Positions 1 through 8,889 of a DNA stretch of 64,000 bases are shown piece after piece (positions within the stretch are counted from its first letter, which is position 1; each line of letters opens with the position of its first letter). The notes under the pieces were generated by a model. The model made no database searches. It was not told where the DNA came from and was given only the letters and a program-made list of their open reading frames with translations. This DNA comes from Chitinophagaceae bacterium. Its GTDB lineage: Bacteria; Bacteroidota; Bacteroidia; Chitinophagales; Chitinophagaceae. The translations under genes and the position numbers were made by a program. Location: the NCBI GenBank assembly GCA_016719015.1, contig JADKAZ010000002.1:186001-250000 (forward strand). The letters run 5' to 3'.

Positions 1-2
1 GC

Positions 3-248
3 TGGCCCCAAGGGGTTTATTCATCCGGGATGAGTGACGAAGATGAAGTGGCGTTTGATAGAAAATTAAATGAATTAAAAATGTATAGAATTGCCAGCTA
101 TACCCATAAGTACAATGGTAAGATATTTGACCGGTATGTCATTGTAAGGGTACCTTTTGAAGAAAACAAAAACTGGAACCCTCGTATCCAATGGAAGGGG
201 AATATTTATTTTTTGTTGAAAGAAAAGGATATTGAGCTTATCCAATAA
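3..248 (+). CDS. C-terminal part of an unrecognised protein (cut by window edge)
   Basis: The reading frame is open from the first base of the window to the TAA at 246-248. An internal ATG lies at 30, but nine codons upstream of it are also open with ordinary codon use, so this is more likely the tail of a longer gene than a 72-residue protein. The visible part is charged and soluble, with a lysine-rich end and no signal peptide or membrane segment. I do not recognise the family. The 139 bases after it lead to glnS and hold the glnS promoter. Confidence 0.5.
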   Translation, partial: WPQGVYSSGMSDEDEVAFDRKLNELKMYRIASYTHKYNGKIFDRYVIVRVPFEENKNWNPRIQWKGNIYFLLKEKDIELIQ

Positions 249-373
249 AGGTCGACCAGGTATTTTACATTTAACCGCCACAGTACGAACTTTCATCCTA
301 TTTATGCTTAAAGTTATTGGGGGGAAAGGCTAAAACAAGCAGGTGTGATTTTACTTCAACCTTCTCATTTCCT

Positions 374-381
374 TACCTTTG
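374..381 (+). promoter_or_regulatory. Bacteroidota -7 box upstream of glnS (leaderless type)
   Basis: TACCTTTG matches the TAnnTTTG -7 consensus of the Bacteroidota primary sigma factor. It ends six bases before the ATG at 388, so transcription should start at or a few bases before the start codon. No clear -33 TTTG is visible. Confidence 0.5.
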
Positions 382-387
382 CATACT

Positions 388-2085
388 ATGCCGGAAAAAA
401 TAAATCAGCCTGCCGGACCGGCAGGAAAAGAAGAACGCAGTCTTAATTTCCTTGAAGAAATTATTGAAAATGACTTGAAATCAGGCAAATATAAAAGCAT
501 TGTTACCCGTTTTCCGCCGGAGCCTAATGGATATTTGCATCTTGGTCATGCTACTACTATCTGCTTAAATTTTGGACTTACTAAAACATATCCGGGCTAT
601 ACCAACCTGAGGTTTGATGATACTAATCCTGTAACGGAGGAAACAGAATATGTGGAAAGTATAAAAGAAGATGTAAAGTGGCTGGGATTTGAATGGAAGA
701 ATGAACGATATGCAAGTGATTATTTTGACCAGCTTTTTGAATATGCAATTAAACTCATTGATAAGGGGCTGGCTTATGTTGATGATAGTACATCAGAAGA
801 AATGGCCGCTTTAAAAGGTTCTCCAACAGAGCCTGGCAGAGATAGTGTATTCCGGAGTCGCACCATCGGGGAAAACAAGGATTTATTTGTACGAATGAAA
901 AATGGTGAATTCCCGGATGGAAGCCGGACTCTCAGAGCCAAGATAGATATGGCGCATACTAATATGCTGATGAGAGATCCAATTCTTTACAGGATAAAAC
1001 ATGCCCATCACCACCGCACCGGTGATAAATGGTGTATTTACCCCATGTATGATTTTGCACATGGACAAAGTGATTCCATTGAAGAAATAACACACTCTAT
1101 CTGCACATTAGAATTTGTACCGCACCGGGAATTATATGACTGGCTGATAGAAAAATTAGAAATCTATCCTTCCCGTCAATACGAGTTTGCCCGGAAGAAT
1201 ATTAATTATACGGTAATGAGTAAAAGAAAACTATTACAGCTCGTTACCGAAAAGCATGTACAGGGTTGGGATGATCCCCGTATGCCGACCATAACCGGGC
1301 TGCGAAGAAGGGGCTATACGGCAGAAAGTATCCGTGACTTTTGCGAAAGGGCCGGCATCGCCAAAAGGGAGAATATTGCCGATATCGGATTGCTTGAGTT
1401 TTGTGTAAGGGAGCACTTAAATAAAATTGCATTACGGAGAATGGTGGTATTTGACCCTCTCAAAATTGTTATTACAAACTATACGGGTGGAGGAGAGGTT
1501 TTGCACAGTGAAAATAATCCCGAAGATCCTCAAGGAGGGGTGAGAGAAATTCCTTTTTCAAACGAAATTTATATTGAAAGAGATGATTTCATGGAAAATC
1601 CATCCAAAAAGTATTTTCGATTAGCTCCCGGCCAAATGGTGAGATTGAAATCAGCTTATATTATTAAATGCGAAGAAGTAATTAAAGATGCTGATGGAAA
1701 TATTACTCAACTTAATTGTACTTATATTCCGGACAGTAAAAGTGGCAACGACACCAGTGGCATCAACGTAAAAGGGACCTTGCATTGGGTCAGTCTTAAA
1801 ACAGCTATCTCCGTGGAGATACGGGAATATGACAGGTTGTTTAAAGTAGAAGACCCTACTGATGAAGAGGGGGATTTTAAGGAATATTTGAATCCGGATT
1901 CATTAAAAATTGTTTCGACCGCCCTTGCAGAACCATCCTTGGCCAAGGCTAAATTTGATGATCGTTACCAGTTTATACGTAAAGGATATTTCTGTTTAGA
2001 TAAAGACACCAGTGCCAGCCGTGTTATTTTTAACCGGACGGTAACGTTGAAAGATGGTTGGGCCAAAGAAACAAAGAAAGGCTAA
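388..2085 (+). CDS. glnS: Glutaminyl-tRNA synthetase
   Basis: This class I aminoacyl-tRNA synthetase charges tRNA-Gln with glutamine using ATP, in the cytoplasm. The class I HIGH-type signature appears as PNGYLHLGHA near residue 45. The KMSKS-type loop appears as VMSKRKL near residue 275. The C-terminal half has the beta-barrel anticodon-binding region usual for GlnRS/GluRS of the eukaryote-like branch. The length of 565 residues is normal for GlnRS. I chose the ATG at 388 rather than the in-frame TTG at 379, because that TTG falls inside the -7 promoter box. The stop codon overlaps the stop of the convergent serine hydrolase gene. Having GlnRS implies direct glutaminylation; nothing in the window bears on the GatCAB route. 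Confidence 0.95.
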   Translation: MPEKINQPAGPAGKEERSLNFLEEIIENDLKSGKYKSIVTRFPPEPNGYLHLGHATTICLNFGLTKTYPGYTNLRFDDTNPVTEETEYVESIKEDVKWLGFEWKNERYASDYFDQLFEYAIKLIDKGLAYVDDSTSEEMAALKGSPTEPGRDSVFRSRTIGENKDLFVRMKNGEFPDGSRTLRAKIDMAHTNMLMRDPILYRIKHAHHHRTGDKWCIYPMYDFAHGQSDSIEEITHSICTLEFVPHRELYDWLIEKLEIYPSRQYEFARKNINYTVMSKRKLLQLVTEKHVQGWDDPRMPTITGLRRRGYTAESIRDFCERAGIAKRENIADIGLLEFCVREHLNKIALRRMVVFDPLKIVITNYTGGGEVLHSENNPEDPQGGVREIPFSNEIYIERDDFMENPSKKYFRLAPGQMVRLKSAYIIKCEEVIKDADGNITQLNCTYIPDSKSGNDTSGINVKGTLHWVSLKTAISVEIREYDRLFKVEDPTDEEGDFKEYLNPDSLKIVSTALAEPSLAKAKFDDRYQFIRKGYFCLDKDTSASRVIFNRTVTLKDGWAKETKKG

Positions 2086-3644
2086 CGGATAATTAATCCT
2101 TCCGGGTCTTTTACAAATAAATAAGCATCGCTTTCTACAAAGTCGTTAGACTTTATTTCAACAGCCACCGGCTTACCTCCCTGTAAGGAGAATTTGGCCG
2201 GGTAAATTCCATACCCGATATTGGAATAGGTAACCCTGAATTCATTGTTGTCCATATATTGCATGTAGCCAATAAGTTCCGGATGATGCTGGAACCGGCA
2301 AATGAGCATATTTTCACTTTTACTGATTGAAATCTTTCCATATACAGTATTGAAATAATCACCGGTAAAATCTTCCAGTTTTATTACAGGCTGGTTCTTT
2401 TTTTCCACCCTGCTTTGTAATGCACTTAACTGTACGTCAACATCTTTTTTATTTTGTGCATAAAAACCCCATTGAAATTTACTACGGTCAGTATAGGCAA
2501 CATTCAGATATGCATCAAGAATCTGGTAACGCAATGCTTCAAAAAAACTCTGGTTATCGTTATTGGTTAGAATGGTGATCCCAAGATTTTCTTCGGGGAC
2601 AAAGCAAACATTGGTAACATGACCAAAAGCACCACCAGTGTGCCAGTACACTTGTTTGCCGTTATAATCAGTAGCATAAACCCCTAATCCATAACCCCGG
2701 AAATGAGTTGGATAAACGGTCGATTTTCGGCTGCCTGTCAGAATATTGATATCCCGGGTTTTTTGTAATACTTCCCAGGGAAGAATTTGTTTGCCCTCAT
2801 ACCGCCCACTGTCTAATTGCAGCATCAGCCATTTAGTTAAGTCCTTTACGTTGCTGACCATGCTGGTGGCAGGTCCAAGATTATCTACATTATCAAAGGG
2901 TAGTTTAGTGAGGGAGCTGTAAAGATTATTATGTGGCAGGGCAATATTATTTCTTTGTGTAATTCCTGCTGTGTTCATAAATGTATTACTCATACCGAGG
3001 GGAGTAAGAATATTTTGCTGTACATAATCCTCCCAACGCTGACCTGTTACTTTTTCTAATACCTGGCCGGCTACAAGGAATCCGGCATTGCAATAACCAT
3101 AGTCCTGCCGGAACTGTCCCGCAGGTTTCAGGTATCTCATTTTCCAGATTATGGAATCTTTTGGCAGGTTCGAATCCCAGAAAGTAAAATCTCCCTGGAA
3201 GGTTTTTGTTCCCAATCTGTGGCAAAGCATATCTTTTATATTAACCAGTTTGGTTGATGCACTGTCATACAGTTTAAACCAGGGAATGTATTGGGTTACT
3301 TTATCATTCAATGAAAGTTTTTTTTCATAATCTAATTTGGCAAGGGAAGTGCCTGTGAATAGTTTTGAATTGGAAGCAATAATGAATAAAGTATTTTCAT
3401 CGACTTTATCTTCTTTTCCTAATTCTCTTACTCCATATCCTTTACTCAGCACTACTTTTCCGTCTTTTACTATGGCAATAGCAAGGCCGGGAATTTGCCA
3501 TTGCTTCATACCTCTTTCGATATAACTATCGAGGCTGTCAGATATAAACGAAGGTACCTGGGCGCCTACAGTGACTGTGACAAATGAAAGGGAAATTACA
3601 ATTACTGACAGAAGAATCGTTTTTTTAGGAATGGCAAGTGTCAT
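2082..3644 (-). CDS. Exported class C beta-lactamase-fold serine hydrolase
   Basis: A signal peptide (roughly residues 8-28, ending in VGAQ) precedes a beta-lactamase/penicillin-binding-protein fold of the AmpC/EstB type. The catalytic SxxK is S91-N-S-K94. The Tyr motif is YCN in GYCNAGF, and an HTGG motif replaces KTG. The last ~110 residues resemble the DUF3471-type C-terminal domain often attached to these hydrolases. Such proteins are mostly peptidases or esterases acting on peptidoglycan peptides or D-amino-acid substrates. True lactamase activity cannot be claimed from sequence. The gene overlaps the glnS stop by four bases, tail to tail, and lies behind the terminator of the upstream surface-protein gene. 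Confidence 0.88.
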   Translation of the reverse strand: MTLAIPKKTILLSVIVISLSFVTVTVGAQVPSFISDSLDSYIERGMKQWQIPGLAIAIVKDGKVVLSKGYGVRELGKEDKVDENTLFIIASNSKLFTGTSLAKLDYEKKLSLNDKVTQYIPWFKLYDSASTKLVNIKDMLCHRLGTKTFQGDFTFWDSNLPKDSIIWKMRYLKPAGQFRQDYGYCNAGFLVAGQVLEKVTGQRWEDYVQQNILTPLGMSNTFMNTAGITQRNNIALPHNNLYSSLTKLPFDNVDNLGPATSMVSNVKDLTKWLMLQLDSGRYEGKQILPWEVLQKTRDINILTGSRKSTVYPTHFRGYGLGVYATDYNGKQVYWHTGGAFGHVTNVCFVPEENLGITILTNNDNQSFFEALRYQILDAYLNVAYTDRSKFQWGFYAQNKKDVDVQLSALQSRVEKKNQPVIKLEDFTGDYFNTVYGKISISKSENMLICRFQHHPELIGYMQYMDNNEFRVTYSNIGYGIYPAKFSLQGGKPVAVEIKSNDFVESDAYLFVKDPEGLIIR

Positions 3645-3683
3645 AAAGAAGAATTAGATATTGAATGTATGAATAAAATAAAA

Positions 3684-3708
3684 AAAGCCGGTCTTATTGA
3701 CCAGCTTT
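3684..3708 (-). terminator. Rho-independent terminator of the surface-protein gene
   Basis: A 10-bp stem (AAAGCCGGTC with GACCAGCTTT, one wobble pair) encloses a 5-base loop. On the minus strand it is followed by a run of T. It lies 24 bases after the stop of the gene at 3732. Confidence 0.85.
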
Positions 3709-3731
3709 TATATGGTAGGTTGAAATTTTAT

Positions 3732-6152
3732 TTATTGTATTACCCGTATGTTAAAATTTTGTGCTGCTGGATTTATAGGGCCGTTTGAATTATTTTCAAA
3801 CCGGATTTCCAGGGTGTTAGCAGCACTAACCCTTGCCCATGCAATAATAATTCCATTAGACAATGCTGAAGTTGGAGAAACTGATACAGCACTTCCTGTA
3901 GTGGCACCCGTTACAGTAACACTTACAGTGCTACCACTACCGGCGGGTATATTGGGAACATCAATACTGTTCGTTCCTCTTACGATACCATTCCACTGCG
4001 AACCACTGTATGCTTCCACTGTCTGGTTTGTTGTATTGTATCGCAGCATACCGGAAACTGGAGCTACAGGTCGCTGTGCGGTTGTACCTGTTGGTACTAT
4101 CATGGCGCTGGTGGCATTTACATCTAATACGGCTCTTGGGGTAACAGATCCACCATCGGTAACCAAAAGTGAATCGCCGAGCCGGTTCAATCCTTTATTT
4201 GAATAATAAGCAAAATTCTTCCTCGGGCCGGCACCATTTACTGAATTAATGAAAACTCCATACATGGACCCATCTACTTTATTGGCAAATCCTGAGAATG
4301 TTCCAAACCATCCGTATACATTACCCGTTACACGGCCTGCTGTTGCCCCGTTTATAGACATATTGTTTCTGAAGCCCACCATCTCACCGGTATTATTAGC
4401 ATTACCATTCTGTATCCGCACTGCATTTTGAATACCTGTGATAGATGCAGATTTGCCGTTGCCACTATTGCGGGCAGTATTAATTAAGCCAAAAACAAGT
4501 TGTACAGAATCATTTCCTGCATGGATAACAGTGTTGTTTATGCCGGAGGCCTGGTCATATTTTTGAAATGCTTTTGGGTTAACAACTGTACTTGTTGTCA
4601 GCGTATTAAACAGGGTGCTGTTGGTCGTATTGTCAACTTCATATACAATATTCATATTTGACCCATTGTACTGTGTGCTGTCTCTCAGAGAAGCGGTGGT
4701 TTTAAAAGTATATTTTCCACCAAAGCTTTCTACAGGGAAATCAGCACCCAGGCTATTGGTGTTTGTATTTCTGTCACTAAATACAAATTGTTTTTTTTGG
4801 GTATTATAAAAAATAGTATCAGTAACGGGTAAACCCTTTACAAGATTTACACGGTTTGTGCTGCCATCAAACTTCCATTCAGCTTGTCCTGTAGAAAGAG
4901 ATTGCCAGGTACTACCGTCAAAAAATTCAGGAGCATTGATATCTGTATTATTTCTAAACATGGCAGTAATCCCGGTAGCCGGTCTTTGCAGAGTAGAACC
5001 GGAAGGAATAATCATGGTGCTGGTGGTATTAACGTCTAATACGGCCCGGGGGGATGTGGCAAACCCATCTGTGATAAGTGTGGAATCTCCAAACCTGTTA
5101 TGCCCTTTGTTTGAATAAAAGGCATAATTACGTTTAGGTGTTGCTACAGAAACGTTATTGAGGAAAATGCCATAGGCATTGCCATTTATTAAACTATTGC
5201 TTCCATCGTCTCTAAAACCGGTTATACTTCCGAAGTACCCGTAAACACTACCCGTTACTCTTCCACCTGCTCCCGGCGACATGCTGATGTTGCTCCGGTA
5301 GCCGGTAATAGTTCCAATATTATTTCTGGCAATGTCTGTAATTGCCATATTGTTTTGAAACCCATTAAAAGTAGCAGTATAACCCTGTCCGTCTATAAAA
5401 CTATTGCTGGCTAATCCTGTAACAGCATTTAGTGAATCAGCTCCTGTATGGTTTATTTGAAGAAGAAGTGAACGGAGGGTACTGGCCCTTTGCGTAGCAG
5501 TAGGTAGCATTTGTGTGGAAATTCTCATTCCATTATAAAAGGCAAGATCGGGGTTTGCTAATGCAAAGGAATCGTTATCCACTTCAAAAAGAAAATTAGA
5601 AAGTGTAAGGCTCGGAAAATTCAGTGAAGCAGAATCGTTATATATTTTTGATGCGGTTCCTTTGAAAATATATTTACCCGGATATTGTTCATCTACCGGA
5701 ACCGTAGTATTACCAAAGGTCAGTTTGTCGGCAAAAACGAATTTTTTACGGGCCGTATTATAGTAAATCGAATCGCCAAGTGGATAACCTTTTACAAGAA
5801 ATACTTTTAATGTTGTGGTGTCAAATGCCCATTCACATGAATCGGAACCCATCCTGGCTGTTTGTTGCATCAATGGCAGCCATTGCTGTTGCTCTGAATT
5901 ATAAATAAATATGCCTTTAGCATCTGTATTATAAACAATCAGTGCATTAGCAGGCTCTTTTATAGCCAGCATTTGCAATTGTGTAAGACGGGGCATTAAT
6001 AAACCCCGGTCTGTGCTTTGCAATTCTAAAACAGCAGAAGGATGCGGGTTTTCTTTTTGATTGCCACCAATTTTTACTTGTGCCAGAATGGTAGTGGTGG
6101 TAAATGAAAGCGTAAAAAGCAGTAATACTTTTGTTAAGGTTAATGATTTCAT
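3732..6152 (-). CDS. Large exported surface protein with two duplicated fibre-like halves
   Basis: About 806 residues. The start at 6152 gives a clean signal peptide (MKSLTLTKVLLLF...ILAQ); the open frame upstream to 6260 overlaps the mutase gene and is unlikely to be used. After a short domain that opens with the HPSAVLELQSTDRGLLMPR motif, common at the start of Bacteroidota tail-fibre-like proteins, two homologous halves follow. Each carries a VNLVKG/VFLVKG segment, a glycine- and asparagine-rich stretch with VTGxVYGxFG, the YSNKGxNRxGDS motif, and a TPRAVLDVN/SPRAVLDVN plus QRP segment. I see no T9SS sorting domain at the C terminus. The function is probably adhesion or surface coat, but that is inference. 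A terminator follows. Confidence 0.75.
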   Translation of the reverse strand: MKSLTLTKVLLLFTLSFTTTTILAQVKIGGNQKENPHPSAVLELQSTDRGLLMPRLTQLQMLAIKEPANALIVYNTDAKGIFIYNSEQQQWLPLMQQTARMGSDSCEWAFDTTTLKVFLVKGYPLGDSIYYNTARKKFVFADKLTFGNTTVPVDEQYPGKYIFKGTASKIYNDSASLNFPSLTLSNFLFEVDNDSFALANPDLAFYNGMRISTQMLPTATQRASTLRSLLLQINHTGADSLNAVTGLASNSFIDGQGYTATFNGFQNNMAITDIARNNIGTITGYRSNISMSPGAGGRVTGSVYGYFGSITGFRDDGSNSLINGNAYGIFLNNVSVATPKRNYAFYSNKGHNRFGDSTLITDGFATSPRAVLDVNTTSTMIIPSGSTLQRPATGITAMFRNNTDINAPEFFDGSTWQSLSTGQAEWKFDGSTNRVNLVKGLPVTDTIFYNTQKKQFVFSDRNTNTNSLGADFPVESFGGKYTFKTTASLRDSTQYNGSNMNIVYEVDNTTNSTLFNTLTTSTVVNPKAFQKYDQASGINNTVIHAGNDSVQLVFGLINTARNSGNGKSASITGIQNAVRIQNGNANNTGEMVGFRNNMSINGATAGRVTGNVYGWFGTFSGFANKVDGSMYGVFINSVNGAGPRKNFAYYSNKGLNRLGDSLLVTDGGSVTPRAVLDVNATSAMIVPTGTTAQRPVAPVSGMLRYNTTNQTVEAYSGSQWNGIVRGTNSIDVPNIPAGSGSTVSVTVTGATTGSAVSVSPTSALSNGIIIAWARVSAANTLEIRFENNSNGPINPAAQNFNIRVIQ

Positions 6153-6243
6153 GTCAGAAGGTTTAAGGTGAAAAGTAAACCTTCTTATAAAACCTGGCAA
6201 TACCACTTTTAGGGGTATTTTTTGAGATTTTATTACATCAGGG

Positions 6244-7803
6244 CTATTTATACTCTCCAAATACCTCTCTTAGGGTATCTGCTATTTCTCCGAGAGTCAC
6301 TTTATGTTCAACTGCTTCCACCACCGTAGGCATAATATTTTCACCGCTGCAGGCTTTATCATTTAGCAGTTGAAGAAGCTGGTCGCATTTTGCATGGTTA
6401 CGATTGCTGCGAAGCCGGTTCAATTTTTCTGTTTGTACAGTTCTGATACTGTCATCTATTTTAAAACCGGGTATAGGTTCTTCTTTATCGATGGTAAATT
6501 TATTAACACCGACAATAATCTTCTCTCCACTTTCAATATTCCGTTGGTATTCATATGCACTTTTAGCAATTTCATTTTGGATAAATCCTTGTTCTATGGC
6601 TGATACACTTCCTCCCATAGCTTCAATTTTCCCGATCAGCTTCCAGGCTGCTTCTTCTACTTCATGTGTAAGTGATTCAACAAAATACGAACCGGCTAAT
6701 GGATCGGCTGTATCTGGAACACCACTTTCAAAAGCGATGACCTGTTGTGTACGTAAAGCAATTCTTGCAGCTTCTTCTGTAGGCAGACTCAATGCTTCGT
6801 CGTAGCCGTTGGTATGTAAGGATTGTGTACCACCAAGCACAGCGGCTAATGTTTGCACGGTAACCCTTGAAATATTATTTACTGGCTGCTGTCCCGTCAA
6901 TGTACTGCCACCGGTTTGTGTATGAAAGCGAAGCATCATGGCTTTTGGATCTGTTGCTCCGAGATCTTTCATAATTTTTGCCCACATCTTTCTTGCAGCC
7001 CTGAATTTGGCTACTTCTTCAAACAAATTATTATGTGCATTAAAAAAGAAAGAAAGGCGTTTACCAAATACATTGATATCCATTCCTTTTTTTAATGCCG
7101 CTTCTACATAGGCTTTTCCATTACTCAGGGTAAAAGCAATTTCCTGAACGGCAGTGCTTCCTGCTTCACGGATATGATAACCGGAGATGGAAATCGTATT
7201 CCATTTGGGGACTTCCTGGCTGCACCATTCAAAAATATCAGTGATGATTTGCATGGAAGGCTTGGGCGGATAGATATAAGTGCCTCTTGCAGCATATTCT
7301 TTCAGAATATCATTTTGAATAGTGCCGGTAATTTTTTTCAAATCCGCACCCTGTTGTTTGGCAAGGGCTGTATAAAAAGCGAGGAGAATAAAGCCGGTTG
7401 CATTAATCGTCATGGAAGTGCTTACTTCTTCCAGTTTAATCCCGTTGAAAAGTGTTTGCATATCTTCCAGCGAATCTATCGCTACACCTACTTTTCCAAC
7501 TTCTCCTTCTGCCAAAGGATGGTCGCTGTCGTAACCGATTTGTGTAGGCAGGTCAAAAGCCACACTTAATCCATTCACACCTTGGGATAATAAATAATGG
7601 TATCGTTTATTGCTTTCTTCTGCTGTGGAAAACCCGGCATATTGACGCATGGTCCAGAGCTTGCCACGGTACATATCTGGTTGTACTCCCCGGGTGAAAG
7701 GAAATTCACCCGGCAGTTCATTTCCAATTTCAGGTAAACCTGTGCTGGAATAAACAGGTTTTATTTCTATTCCTGAGTCGGTATATTTTTTTGAGTGGCT
7801 CAC
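6244..7803 (-). CDS. Methylmalonyl-CoA mutase, catalytic (large-type) subunit without B12 domain
   Basis: The family interconverts succinyl-CoA and (R)-methylmalonyl-CoA. The N-terminal CoA-binding TIM-barrel signature is clear: RGVQPDMYRGKLWTMRQYAG near residue 40. The Tyr before AG is typical of methylmalonyl-CoA mutase, whereas isobutyryl-CoA mutases usually have Phe there. At 519 residues the protein ends after the barrel and linker. The C-terminal cobalamin-binding domain with DxHxxG is absent, so a separate small B12 subunit must exist elsewhere. The start is GTG at 7803; it overlaps the TGA of the upstream gene (GTGA), which suggests translational coupling. Confidence 0.9.
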   Translation of the reverse strand: MSHSKKYTDSGIEIKPVYSSTGLPEIGNELPGEFPFTRGVQPDMYRGKLWTMRQYAGFSTAEESNKRYHYLLSQGVNGLSVAFDLPTQIGYDSDHPLAEGEVGKVGVAIDSLEDMQTLFNGIKLEEVSTSMTINATGFILLAFYTALAKQQGADLKKITGTIQNDILKEYAARGTYIYPPKPSMQIITDIFEWCSQEVPKWNTISISGYHIREAGSTAVQEIAFTLSNGKAYVEAALKKGMDINVFGKRLSFFFNAHNNLFEEVAKFRAARKMWAKIMKDLGATDPKAMMLRFHTQTGGSTLTGQQPVNNISRVTVQTLAAVLGGTQSLHTNGYDEALSLPTEEAARIALRTQQVIAFESGVPDTADPLAGSYFVESLTHEVEEAAWKLIGKIEAMGGSVSAIEQGFIQNEIAKSAYEYQRNIESGEKIIVGVNKFTIDKEEPIPGFKIDDSIRTVQTEKLNRLRSNRNHAKCDQLLQLLNDKACSGENIMPTVVEAVEHKVTLGEIADTLREVFGEYK

Positions 7804-8303
7804 TGCATTATTTTTTTAGCTTCAAAATTTAAAGCCTGTGCTACCAGTTCATGCAAAGCACCGTTTGGCTGCGACATTATTATTTCAAGGATTCTCTTAT
7901 TCAAATCCGCTGCGGAAGCAGTGGGAGGTAATGTTCCGGCCACCTGGTTCACTACCATAATATTTTGTTCTTTTAAATTACGTACCGCATCCCAGCCCAC
8001 CGGGCTTACATATAATTGCTGAGTGCTGTTGTATTCAAATTCCTGTTTAATGTTTTCTGTCAGGATAAGTTTCATTTCATACGCTGAAATACCGGGTTGG
8101 TTCAGGCGGCTGATGAGATTGGGCAAAGCAATTCTTTCAGTTAAAAGTACCAGTCTTTCGTAGGCTTGCAGTTGCAATGGTATACTTTCAAATTTTGCCC
8201 CCGTGGGTGGTGGAGCTGTTTGTTGTGGTTTGCGAAACAGGCTATAGACTGCAACAATTATGGCAATGGCAGATAATATAAGACTGATTGTGGCTACATC
8301 CAT
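7800..8303 (-). CDS. Small single-pass membrane protein coupled to the mutase gene
   Basis: About 167 residues. The ATG at 8303 (MDVATISLI) is preferred over the upstream TTG at 8330, because that TTG is part of a -7 promoter box. One N-terminal membrane segment (about residues 3-22) is followed by a short proline-rich linker and a soluble domain of about 130 residues rich in Leu, Asn and Gln. I do not recognise the family. Its stop overlaps the GTG start of the methylmalonyl-CoA mutase subunit, so the two are co-transcribed and probably co-translated. A role linked to mutase placement or another step is possible but unproven. Confidence 0.75.
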   Translation of the reverse strand: MDVATISLILSAIAIIVAVYSLFRKPQQTAPPPTGAKFESIPLQLQAYERLVLLTERIALPNLISRLNQPGISAYEMKLILTENIKQEFEYNSTQQLYVSPVGWDAVRNLKEQNIMVVNQVAGTLPPTASAADLNKRILEIIMSQPNGALHELVAQALNFEAKKIMQ

Positions 8304-8327
8304 GGGTTGTATTTTGATAGAATGAAG

Positions 8328-8335
8328 CAAAAATA
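8328..8335 (-). promoter_or_regulatory. -7 box for the membrane-protein/mutase operon
   Basis: On the minus strand TATTTTTG matches TAnnTTTG, 24 bases before the ATG at 8303. It also rules out the upstream TTG as a start. Confidence 0.4.
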
Positions 8336-8436
8336 GGCTGAATGTGGAAAGTTTAAGGCGTAAAGTTGGCGGACTGTAGCTGTTAAATTTTCCCTTCCCC
8401 GAAACTGTACTATTCGTTTGCCATGGAAAGAATATT

Positions 8437-8444
8437 TAATTTTG
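8437..8444 (+). promoter_or_regulatory. -7 box of the IscA-type gene (leaderless type)
   Basis: TAATTTTG matches TAnnTTTG and ends four bases before the ATG at 8449, so the mRNA should begin at or next to the start codon. Confidence 0.5.
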
Positions 8445-8448
8445 CTCT

Positions 8449-8793
8449 ATGGAAACATCAATTATATCGCCGGTTACATTAACGGCAGGAGCTATTGTAG
8501 AAATTCGAAAGTTGATGGCTGCTGAGGGGTTTGATACAACTCAGAAGCTGAGGGTAGGAGTGAAGGGGGGCGGCTGCTCAGGCATGACGTATGTGCTGGG
8601 CTTCGACCATAAAGAAGAAGCTGACCAGGAATTTGAAATCGATGGGATTGCCTGCATTATGAACAAAGCCCATGAAATGTATCTATATGGTATGCAGGTA
8701 GATTGGCAGGATGGCCTGAACAACCGTGGGTTTACTTTCAAAAATCCCAATGCAAGTACAACTTGTGGTTGCGGAACCAGTTTTGCCGTATAG
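8449..8793 (+). CDS. A-type iron-sulfur cluster carrier (IscA/ErpA/SufA family)
   Basis: A 114-residue cytoplasmic protein of the HesB/IscA family, which accepts and delivers Fe-S clusters. The three conserved cysteines are present: one in VGVKGGGCSGMTY and two in the C-terminal TTCGCG motif. Length and spacing are normal. It stands alone, divergent from the mutase operon, with its own promoter box next to the start codon and a strong terminator behind it. Sequence alone does not separate IscA, SufA and ErpA, so no symbol is given. Confidence 0.93.
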   Translation: METSIISPVTLTAGAIVEIRKLMAAEGFDTTQKLRVGVKGGGCSGMTYVLGFDHKEEADQEFEIDGIACIMNKAHEMYLYGMQVDWQDGLNNRGFTFKNPNASTTCGCGTSFAV

Positions 8794-8836
8794 TTCTGAA
8801 TTCATACAAATTCAAAATTGTTTATAGTCCTTATAT

Positions 8837-8872
8837 AAAAGATAAAGCCTCCAATCGGAGGCTTTATCTTTT
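8837..8872. terminator. Bidirectional terminator between the IscA-type gene and secDF
   Basis: A perfect 16-bp stem (starting AAAAGATAAAGCCTCC) encloses an AATC loop. It is A-rich on one side and T-rich on the other, so it can end transcription from both convergent genes. Confidence 0.9.
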
Positions 8873-8889
8873 ATGGCGAATTCTTAATA

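Noticed and set aside
3748..4206. Long frames antisense to the surface-protein gene
   Set aside because: They mirror the repetitive coding sequence of the real gene on the other strand and show no domain.
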